The notes beneath the pieces were generated by a model. It had not been told where the DNA came from. It worked only from the letters and a program-made list of their open reading frames with translations, and made no database searches. DNA of 64,000 bases, taken from contig SJOL01007680.1 in assembly GCA_004794785.1 (NCBI GenBank), positions 241,549-305,548 on the forward strand, written 5' to 3'. The translations under genes were made by a program, and so were the position numbers. Shown in pieces: positions 52,584-63,000 of this stretch (its first letter is position 1; the number at the start of each line of letters is the position of its first letter). The DNA comes from Opisthorchis felineus (taxonomy: Eukaryota; Platyhelminthes; Trematoda; Opisthorchiida; Opisthorchiidae).

Positions 52584-55500
52584 AGAACAAGAGATACACA
52601 TCTGACGTTCAGTCTTATAATACCTTCCCAATGGATAGCACGTCCATGTGTTTAAAAAAATAGAATACTTTTTCAGGTGTTAGCCCCACCAACGAAAATG
52701 TATCTCCTCATGGCATTACGTTGACGGGACATCGTCCGCATTTTGTTTGACTCGGCAATTCTGGTCCTTATTCAGCTGCATTATTTGGCAGATTAGACCC
52801 TTATAATCAACTCACATCGATAAAAAATGAGGCAACTGCAGGGTAAAGCCAAGCATCAATTAACGAAAGCGACCATGCAACGCAAGGGCAATTTGCAGTG
52901 AGTATTATAGCAAAGCAATCAGTTGCACGAAGTACCAACGATTCTAGTAGTTCCTTGTGTTTGATTACTTCTTTGGGTGACTTTGAAAAGTACATTTAAA
53001 ACGAACGTGTGTAGGATACAAAAAAATCAAATGTATGTAAGGGGAAACGGCTCACAGAGATGAAATTAAGGAAGAGTTATATTCACAGTGTAGAATTTCC
53101 TGCTGAAAGTAATCTCGGTCATGCCCTGACGATTACTCCTTAGGAGTACCTCTGTCAGATATATCACCCTTGCGAAAGTTCAGCAAATCATGTCACGTGT
53201 ACGAAAAATCTTAACAAATAGAGACTAGCCATTAGCTCACATATTTTGTTGCGTTCGTTGCGAGTACATCATGGAGAAACGTATATCCATGGGGTACTAC
53301 AAAATTAGGAATGTGGTGCAAAGGATGTTAGACCAAGACAGGATGAAACCTGATCCAACTTGGTCAGTTAGTAGAATGCCGGCTGAGTTAACTCTGGAAA
53401 TAAAAGTAGATTGTTGTGTCTAATTGCCAAGCCAGCGTAATGTTACCAATTAGTCAATTTTTTCTGGAAAAAAGGGTCTAGAAGATGGGCAGCAACAGTC
53501 TTAGCAGTTTTTAGGATTCTACTCTGGTCAGGTCCAAAAACAACTTTAAATAATGTTTGTATGATTGTAAGGTGGCGACTGTCCCTCTGGCATTTGTTAT
53601 TGCACTTATAGAGCTACCAAACCCTAAGCTCTGGAGCCACTTGGAGATAAATTTGGAAATATGGCTTCCAAGATACCTCATGGCTTGTTTGATATGCATG
53701 AATTTGTAGGTTATAACGCCACTTTGTAGAGTGCAACCGATTGTAACACGAAACAGGCTCGAGCAGAAAATTTGTCCGCTGAAGGCTATCTAAATCAAAC
53801 ATTTGTTGTCTCCGAAGATATAATTAACAATGCTGCAAGTTCAGGATATCACCTGATGTAATTTCAGCCTTCCCCCGAAAAGTGATGCACTTTCGGTTGC
53901 CTTTAGAAGGGTGTGATTCGCCTTATATTATCAAACATTCTTCGGTAGCGATACTTAAAAGGACTTCTAACGCCACACGACTCATCCTTATTGAGGAACC
54001 CACGCATTTGCCGGCTAATTCGGTGAAAGTTCCGTTGCCATAGCCAAAGTCATCTGTCATTCTGATTGCACTTGGTCATAGGATGTCACAATCTCCCTGA
54101 CTTCCCTGAGTTTACTCAGACTCGACTAGCTAACCTATTTGGACATTGTTTTATGCCGTCTCATTCCAACTTCGTTTATACTAAGTTCCCAATTTTTCGT
54201 TGCCTTATCGAAATCCGCCTTTTTCAAAACGCATTCTCCACAGCGTAATAGCACCCGATTTTACTTAAAATAACAATTGTCCTGCAGTTGTTAGGTCCTT
54301 CCAAGCACGCAACATGACCTGTCGAACTATGTGTGGATGGTGCATTTGGTGAAATTCAATGTAAAATCTCAGGAGTAATGGTAGAGCTGTGGTCGAAATG
54401 TCTGTGCGTAAGACATCTTTTAACGTGTAAAAGGAATATGCCGTTACTACAAAAAGGTTGTTTACGATTTTAACCCCAGGTGGCAAGGTACATATATATA
54501 TGTATACATATATATATCGGTAGAACTTTATGGAGGACTGAATAAACGAGTACGTGTCAAAAGGAAGATGCATAGCGGTAGTTAATTCTAGATCCGTTGC
54601 TGTCCAGCCCTGGGGTTATATAATCCATGCAGAACCCACTGCCTAATTCGAGCATCTTTCCAGGTCATAGCACTAAGTAATTGACCGCATGCTGAAAATG
54701 TGCACAGACTGTTCATCCTTGGACTGTATGGTTTGTATTGCTCTACGGGAATTCGAGGCTATATATAATCGATTGCTTTATCTGATTATTTGTGCAAGGC
54801 TTCTGTAGTCTTTTTATACCAACCTGTGTGCTGTTAAACTAGAGGCGCGTAAAAATTCAAAAGCGTGTTCACAATAATCTCCAAGCGTTACTGCGCGCTT
54901 CTTCACTCTAACTTACTGCAGCTAATCAGGTGAAGTTGTCACGTGACAAGAAATCCAAAAGTATGGTCTAAAAAACCTGTGTCTGTCCGCCTTTTGAGCT
55001 TGTAAAACTGCATCCACTGATCCTTTGAGCAATGCTGCGAGCTGAGCTTTGATGTAAATTTAATATATGGTTACTCAGGCTCTTTCACCTGGGTGCCTGT
55101 AAATTGCCTTTCTGATGCCACACCTCTGAGTACTCCTGAGAAATAACCCACTTGCTATCAACTCACTATCTATGACAAGTACACTTAACGGCAACTGACT
55201 AATTCCGGCATCAAATCGGATACTTGCTGGAAGAACAGATTGTTATTACCTCTGGAAATGGGACGCGGATTGCCATGGTATCCTCTGCGTTGTATCAGCA
55301 TGACATTTTGTTGACGTACTGGACAAAATGTAGCATTTACGGGGCTCCCCTGGAAACTATGGATTAATCCTGGTTTAAAAATATCTGTCGAACGATATGC
55401 TTGAAATGCTTTGACGTGGTTTAGATTAGTGCACCAAAACGCATTAGTTACCTTGCATGAAATGGCCTCCAATGAACTGACTAAATAGAATAACGTGACA

Positions 55501-56275
55501 GCTTTTACGCTTTCATACAGCTTCAAATAAAAGCCGTAGTAATTTGGTCATTTCTGTAGCTGTGGTATCATTTAGTTCCTTTTAATCTCTTTCTCCAAAG
55601 TCACCAGATTAACAAGCGCGAGTTAGTATGATGTGTCCTCAATTTCTTGCCTACCGAGACTTTTAGCGAATACACCGGTAGGTGTCCTCTTTGCGTTTAA
55701 GAAGAGATTTCAGTTTTTCTTGAGCCGGCACGGTTTGATTTGCTGAAGTAAATTTAAGTTGACGGCGCTTTTGTTCCTTTTGCGCACACAAGAAATATCT
55801 CCCTTGGTAGACAAAGAATTGCAAGATGACTAGTCCGTTTTGTAATAATCAGTTTGTTCACAACGGGGTCGGAGGACATGAAAGTGGCTTGCGATTAAGA
55901 CCTTTTTATCGTTCCACTTAGATTCCTCAAACAATGTGAGAATTGGGCTTTAGGCGATGTCTCTGACTTTTTAATTCCGTAGAATTACTTTTTTTGCACC
56001 AATAGAGTTTAGTTACCCGTGATATATGGGGCTTGATGGAAGACTGGTAGAGAAGCATAGGCCACCACATAGGAAGCGCAGCATATTACACTCTTCTTAA
56101 ACAGAAGTCCCAATACATCTTTTGTTTGTGATATTTTTCAACTCAATGTGCCAAGCGAAAGCCGCCCAATGTTTCAGTTATCGAAAAACGAGATTTTGCA
56201 TCATATCTTTTGAAGCAACACGCTACTCATGAGGCTGTTGAAAACTCTTTCATACCCCATTACCGATTTCACCCT
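52584..56275. other. Intronic stretch, nothing firm
   Basis: No recognised gene. A minus-strand open frame at 55526-55185 (113 codons) begins with a signal-peptide-like N-terminus (MKLYESVKAVTLFYLVSSLE) but has no family resemblance. A short (AT)n-rich tract lies at 54492-54518. Confidence 0.4.
54492..54518. repeat. AT-rich simple repeat
   Basis: ATATATATATGTATACATAT and a following AT run, an imperfect palindromic dinucleotide repeat of about 27 bases. Confidence 0.85.
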
Positions 56276-56795
56276 TTCAGGGACTCATTATGAAGTCAAC
56301 GAAACCTCTAGGCCATTGGGTAGCTGTCGAGGAGTTTTCAGCAGCCTGATGAGTAGTAGTTGTATCGGGAAAATATTTACCAACCCGCCTTCGAGCCAAA
56401 AGTTTCCAAGCTCCTCAACAGCTGTCTGCAAAGACAGACGATATTTAGTGAGTAAAAACAAGTTGAACGCTACTACCGAACAGAGCAAAATGGTTGCTTT
56501 TTTACTCCTTGATCTGTTATTACTTAGACCGTTTCAATGCTTAAAAACTTCATTTCGCTATAAGAAATAGTTCAGAAACATCGTTCTTTCACATTCACTC
56601 CGGTCATACCCCATTCAGTTGAAATAAAACTGTGACGCTTTTTCAACTGTCCTAAATAAAGTGGATATCCTAACGCCTTTGTCAGGAAATATTTGTCTGA
56701 ATCGCTTTTGCATAACACCACTGGTCCCTAAAAAGCTTACTTACAGTCTTGTCGATTTACGACTTCTATCCATCCATGACACATGTATATCAGAT
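56276..56795 (+). repeat. Decayed copy of the hammerhead-bearing repeat
   Basis: The left end (56284-56343) corresponds to the ribozyme region of the 12-kb copy. ATGAAGTC and ACGAAACC survive, and GCTGTCGAGGAGTTTTCAGC (from 56323) matches 12418 onward with one difference, but stem II and the CTGATGA core are destroyed. The right end (56724-56789) matches the segment after the gap at 48.7 kb. This copy shows that the ribozyme and the CCCTAAAAA segment can lie within about 400 bases, ribozyme first. A 113-codon frame inside it (56229-56570, +) has no known domain. Confidence 0.6.
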
Positions 56796-58072
56796 TTAGC
56801 ATGTTGCAGCCTGTTCTGAATACAAGGTTATGGTTGTGCAATACACATTTAAAGCGAGCAAGTTGACGTGTATATACAGACAACAAGAATCGCAGTCCCC
56901 AAGCATTTGACTACCTGGACTACAACTAAGAACAAATAAAATATACAGGCCGTAAAAGGGTGGCACCTGTTCACGACGTGAGTGTCTACCAAAAAGGACG
57001 CCTGAACTTGGCAAAACATACCTGAGATAGCTTGTGTTACAATGTCTCCGGGACTCCACTGAACGTAACACAACGGATGCAGTCCGGAAAGTTAGATGCT
57101 ATATGAAGCCAATGGTATAACCAAAATGTCTGGAAATACAATCTGTAGATGAAGAAGGCGATAAGTTTTCCTTGTTTTCCTTAGTCCTAAACGCTAGTAG
57201 CCCAATCTTTCTACTGTTCTTAATTTGTGATGCCGCACCCAGCCCCTGAAACACTTTTAACTTTTTTCATAAGTAGTATGGTCGGAAAAAGCTGACAGTC
57301 CACAAATGGTATAACCTCATCACATAAGATTTAGCAAGGCCTAAAAGATGGCCTCAGAAGAAACACAACAAAATTGGAATAGGTAGACCACGGGCTCTGA
57401 TCCGTGCAACTGACAGAGGAATAGTCGTAATGCTTGAAAGGCTAAAAGTAAAAATCCGAATTGGTTCGAACAGCACTGTATCAGATCAAATCAATAACAG
57501 GACTCTCCAAATGTGGGAAATTCAGCTTTCCTAAGCGTACTTTGACTTAATAGTACTTTGAGGAATTCTCGTTAAAGTACGGATTGGGCTACGGTGACCA
57601 GGTTTGAATGTAGAATGCAGAATGTTAAAATGAAAAGATGTCCAGCCAACCATAACTGTTAACTCAAGGTGGAAAAGACCAGTGTCTATGAAGAACGGTT
57701 CACCTTTTAAACTGCTATAAACAACTCGGTCTAGTTTGCTGTCAAATTTTATTAAGTTTTTAATCTTTTTTTCTCTAGTAGGCTTCGAGAAGTTGTGTCG
57801 CTTAATGAAGACTTACTTGGTTGCTGCTTTATCCACGTAGCTTGGTATTTGACTGCAGACGTTTCAGCACCGTGCTGTCAACCCATCTAATGGGAGACGT
57901 TTGCAACTAAATTGCTAAGTTTAACGAAAGGGGCGATGGTTATAGTTTAGCTGGTTAGAGATTCTTCTTGTATTGACTTCTCGTTAAGGCCATATGTCAA
58001 AATTTAATGACTTTCGCGTCAAAACACCAAATACCTCTAAAAAAGAAAGGTCCTGCATAACAGTCTATCATT
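56796..58072. other. 3' end of the intron, nothing firm
   Basis: No gene recognised. At about 57941-57975, GATGGTTATAGTTTAGCTGG then TTAGAG resembles a tRNA A box but no B box follows, so it was not called. The 74-codon frame 57994-58218 overlaps exon 2 in another frame and is a shadow. Confidence 0.45.
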
Positions 58073-58090
58073 TTTCTCTTCTACTTTCAG
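58073..58090 (+). other. Splice acceptor of GPCR exon 2
   Basis: TTTTTCTCTTCTACTTTCAG, a strong polypyrimidine tract ending in CAG. The next base A completes Arg157 with the CG left by exon 1. Confidence 0.88.
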
Positions 58091-60026
58091 ATGCTCTGGC
58101 TATTTTCCCTATTGCCAACAAACAGTTTTCAAGCAATTCCGCATGGGGATGTTATACTACAATGCCTATGTGCTTTTCCCCCTGGACAACATGTCCGAAT
58201 GCGCAAGTGTATGGTTAACCGTACTCCTCGCAATTGAGCGCTACATGGCGATGAGCAAGTTGCGCTTCCGGTCAACTGGATTTACGGCCAACGGAACATC
58301 ACAATCCACAGAAAATATTACAAGGAAACATGGCCCGCTGTGTTTGAACTGTGGAAGTGCATTCACCAAGTGCCGCTCGAGATTCAGGTCAACTATCCGT
58401 TTGGCTAACCCACGACGAACACTTCTTTCTCGTATCAACTGCTCTCATTCAATTATTCTGGTGACTACCCTCAGTGTGGTGTTGCATGTACCTTATTTTT
58501 TTGTGCAAATTGTGCAAGCACTCCCCAGTCGGTCTGTCAACCCTACAACTAGCAATAATTACACCGGTCCGCCAACAAAGTTGACAATTCAGCTAACAGA
58601 ATTTGGGCATTCGGACGTTTACAAAGCCCTGTCATGGATCAGAGTGGTGTTAGTACAAGGCATACCGCTGGCTTTCTTGTGTGTTGCGAACTTTTGCCTT
58701 TTCCACTACATTCAACTGGCCACTGTTCGTCGTCAACAAGTTTTGCTAGCTCTACCACAGACACAACAAAATCGCAAACGGAAAGGAAAGTTTAACGCTC
58801 ATAAACAAAGTTGTCGGACTACTTCCAGTTCCAATGGTGGATCAGCCTCGCGGTGGCATACTGCACAAAGAAAACTAACCAGTCTGCTTATCGTGATTGT
58901 TGCATTGTTCCTGGCCGGCCAGATACCACAAGCTTTTGCTTATGTGGCTGTGTTTGAAATGTTTGGAAGTGATTGCACACGTTGGAGTTGTTGTCAGCCG
59001 TATCAAATTTATCGAGCAATAACAACCACTCTGCGATTGACCACATATGCTGTAAACTTTTTTGTCTATCTTCTACTGAACAAACATTTCAAACATCAGC
59101 TGAGAATTTGGGTATTGTCACAATGCACTCCATGCGTTAGTTCCAACAGTTTGGCTGCTCCATCCACTACGGCCATGATTTCAAATGTACCCAAGTCACA
59201 CTTATTGCTGAGAGGTCCCCGATTAGCATTAAGTGCAATTGACGAAAGGGCAGAAACCAGTAAATGGCGAAAACACTTATGCGTTCAGGATATACCTTCT
59301 GAAGCAAGATCTTTGCCATTATCCCTCGAATACAAACAAGATACGCCTGTTTTGCAATATTTACACTCTGTCAGTATTTCAAAAAACCAGGAATTATTTT
59401 CAAGCACCTCACAGGATTTAAGAGTGTCTGTTGATATCCCTGTTACCAAAACTAATGACATCGTTCTGGACAAGACGAAACTGATGAACAATCCAACAGG
59501 ATATTGCCCAACGTATTGCTCATGCACACTGGAAAGTCACAAACAAACTGAGATACTCTTCGGAAATCATTACGTTCCTTCCGTATCAAAAAGTTTCCAA
59601 ACATATTTTTCGTACGATACGGTCACAAAGAAAGTGACAATAGACCGACATCACCACGATCCGACACAAAGTACACATGGCGAACGTCTTTCGAATGAGA
59701 TGGATCTGCATGTAGTCCAGCCTTGCTTTAATCCATGCTCTCCTCTCGGTAAACAAACACACTTTTCCACCAACAGCGTGCGCGCCAAAATGTATTTGCC
59801 ACAACCTACAAATCTACCATCTTCTACCTTATTACTAGAGAAAACGGAGAATCAGTGTGACATGAAGAATCTAGTTCAAGTGAACAAAAGTCTTAGGTCT
59901 ACAGATTCAAGCTATTCCCTGTATCATTTAGTGTCATCCCTTGTTTATGAGGAAAGCGATTTCGATGTAATATCAGTAGACGATTCAGCTGATCCAGAAA
60001 TATTTGTGACCAACACAGCTGTATAA
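58091..60026 (+). CDS. Class A GPCR, FMRFamide/neuropeptide-receptor-like, exon 2 (ECL1 to C-terminus)
   Basis: Encodes residues 157-801 of the receptor. TM3 (about 182-208) ends in SVWLTVLLAIERY, the E-R-Y form of the DRY motif (R207), with Asp at 3.32 (D189). ICL2 is long (about 209-274). TM4 is about 275-298. ECL2 carries an N-Y-T sequon (N313). TM5 is about 336-362 with P349. ICL3 is basic. TM6 (about 418-445) has F430 and P436, but Gln434 replaces the usual Trp 6.48. TM7 (about 461-485) ends in NFFVY, the family's variant of NPxxY. Helix 8 ends with Cys502/Cys505, possible palmitoylation sites. A Ser/Thr-rich tail of about 315 residues follows. The SVWLT-ERY and NFxxY motifs favour an FMRFamide-type peptide receptor; ligand and G protein are unknown. 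Stop TAA at 60024. An internal ATG at 58143 would lose TM1 and TM2, so it is not the real start. Confidence 0.94.
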
Positions 60027-63000
60027 CCAATTGGTGCACTTACAGGTATCGGAAGACACCAGCATATTTTGTTTGTATTTTGTACAGCACATCTTCTGTT
60101 ATCCGGACGTTTTGCCCAATAATTTCCAAGATGCATTCGCTTCAACTACTTGATAAAAGAATGACACTGCGAGAGCAATTATGGTTTCATTAGGTTTATC
60201 CAGCCTTCCTTTTAGCAGTATGTATGTAAAGCTCCTACCTACAACAAGCGGTGCGTATAGGCCAAGTTCGAACAAACAGTAGAGGAACTGTATACGGGCG
60301 TAAAACCGGAAAACTAGGTAATAGCAAACGTCAAACTTTGGCGGTGCTCACATTAATATGTGAACAAGCACCATGGGGCTTAACTGCTTCGCATTGGCTA
60401 TTAAGTGAAGCCTATTCAGGCACAGTGCAGCTCGCGCCTGAGGTCATGGAATTCACATTGGTCGAAGGGCAGATTCGCTCACATAGCTAGTCACACTCTG
60501 TCTTAGATCAGTGTATCGACATTCCGATGCAGTCATCAAAATACGTTCTCATTGAAAACACATTCTCCAGCGTTCTGTACACTCGCCCAAGTGAAGAATA
60601 TAGAAGTCAACTCTATAGGGCGATTCACAGAGTCTATACAAATCCTTATTAAAATTTCATATTTAGGTTTTATTTATCCCGTTAGAAACTGGGCGCTTGA
60701 AATAAACTAGTGAAACTCCTCATTTAGGTCACCAATTCTCTGGTCATGCACTCTTCTTCCACCGTTCATCTTGTCCGTCCGACATTGTTACGTAACTGAA
60801 AGCTTCTATTACGCCAGTGAAGCATCGCTGTCAACACCAGTGTTGATTATGATGACGATGATGGTCATTTTTCTTCTCGGCATCTATCTGTCACTCTAAA
60901 ACTCAGGAAGATGCTGGTTGTTTGAAAACTGGATGCTATCTGGCATCTTCTCACCCAAAGGAGATCTTTTTTACTATGTTAAATGCAAACAGCAATGCTC
61001 ATTATTAGCTCCCATTTACCAGACGTTAACGGTGATTGTCGTCAAGAGCAAACATTAATGTCATGGTAAATTGGTGAATAAACCATGTTGTCACCTGCAG
61101 CAAATATTTTAGGTTTTTTAGGTAAACCAAAATCTCTGAAGACCACTGTCACCCTATTTCGCGTCAGGTTGGGAGTAATCGTTGGTTGGGCCCATCCAGT
61201 CGCGACTGGAAGCTCTCCTTCTTGTACCAAAATTGATTATATAACTGAAACGGGCTTTCTCCAGTGTTTTAGCTAGTGACCTGACGTGTTCACCAGGCTG
61301 GAAAAAAACTAAAAGTTTGTAGAGGGGGAGGCAGTTTTTCTTGACTTGTCATCATTGGTTCACAAAACAAAACTAGGTCCACCCATCATTACTGTATACC
61401 CTAATTTCTAATCTCCCAATACGGTAAAATAATTCCATTATGTTATTGTTATAATTTCTTTAAACACGAAATATCGTGCCTATGCAAAAACTGTGATTAA
61501 TCGACCAAAATATAGTTGATTACACGCTAGTCTAGTTTCAAAAAACTTTTTTGTGTTATACTTTGAAGTTCCTTTTCTTTTGATGGCTTGTTCTACAGTA
61601 TTAAATGAGCACAATTTGACTCCACCTAGTGAGACTCAACGAACACATCAGTGTTGAATAAATGGCTTATTCAAAGCACAGAAACAAGACAGGCCACTTG
61701 TACTTGAACATCGTCATGAAATCTCCTAACAGCTGATTTGTTGTTACCATATAGCGGCATTGGGCGTTAGTGTGACTTTAAATTTATTCAAGTATTTACT
61801 GGACCTCGAGAAGTTATTTCATGCATCGTTACAAACCAGTTCATGGCCTTCGCTGTAGCATTTCAAATGTACAAACTGTCTGCTAAACATCAGTAGAAGA
61901 AACCGTCAAGTGCAGAGTATTAATAAACCTACACGTATTTTCTGTGGACACATCTATGGCAGTAACTTCCACTTGACGTGAGTTGAACGACCAATGGGGT
62001 TATCTTTCTGCCTCTTTCAAATGTTCAGTTAAACAGTATAGCAAATTGGATCGAGCGGTACAAAGTTTTGCCAAGCGAAATTCTCTCAGTAGTTTGCCAC
62101 ATTGTCTTTGTTCTCCTGCCCGATCATTTGTTATCCGGAAGCATTTCACAGTCCACTTCCTACAATCACTTTACGTAGACACACGTTGACTGGCTCCCTA
62201 AGGATTGATAACTTGAACACTGCTTATTATCCGCCACAACATATTCAGTCTTTCACCACAGATTAGCTTCAGTTTCACACTCTGAAACTCATTTTGGAGC
62301 AAACTAATTTTGATCTATGCTGAGAAAGATAAAAATCTTAAAAGTCGCAAGAGCTTCTCGTCAGCCGAAGAGCGTGTGATGTCAATCGTGGGACTGAAAG
62401 CTGAGTGACACTATGTCTTGTCTAAGTGTGAGTTATTCAAGATAGTGATCAGTGATAGTGGGTTCGATCTCCATAGGGGTTCATGTGGTGCGATTTGCTG
62501 CAGAATAACCCCGAACAAGGATGTAGAGTCACTGCAAGGTCCTTGGCCTATTGGTATGGCTTGGAACAGATTTTAGGATTGGACTGAGACAACTTTATTC
62601 ACTTACTGGTGTCCAGTGTCCTTACTAGTGTTCTTCTGTGGCCACAGAAACAGGTGTAACCCCTGGCAGTACAGCCTATGAACACAGTGGAAAACTGGAT
62701 GTAACGCACAACATCAATAAATGCTGTTGGCCTTTCACTTGTTGGAAGGACCGAAATGAGCCGATCAAATAGTGCACACGGTAAGCCCGAAAAACCGCAG
62801 AAACTTTCATCCTTTTTGATGGCCATATATCAAATTGGATGGACCAGGTGCATGGTGGTTCTCTAAGTGCAGCTACCCTGAGAAGCCAGTGTGCTGCAGC
62901 TGGTACGCTTCAAAACTATTTTATTGGTGGTTCAATAAGTCTAATTTAGTAAACCAAGTTGGGCAGCAATGCTGTTGGTAACTTTCACAATTGACTTCCC

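Larger units (their letters stand above)
6852..58090 (+). other. 51-kb phase-2 intron of the GPCR gene
   Basis: 51,239 bases between the GTAAGT donor at 6852 and the TTTCAG acceptor ending at 58090. The split codon CG+A gives Arg157 and the receptor continues in frame from TM2 into ECL1 and TM3, so no intermediate exon is needed. The intron contains nearly all the mobile-element remnants listed here. I see no second convincing gene inside it. The join is inferred from phase, splice signals and receptor topology, not from transcript data. Confidence 0.82.

Noticed and set aside
57941..57980. A-box-like stretch GTTTAGCTGGTTAGAG as a tRNA or SINE
   Set aside because: No B box at the right distance.
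57994..58218. 74-codon frame overlapping the start of exon 2
   Set aside because: Shadow frame; the receptor frame across the same bases has clear GPCR motifs and correct phase.
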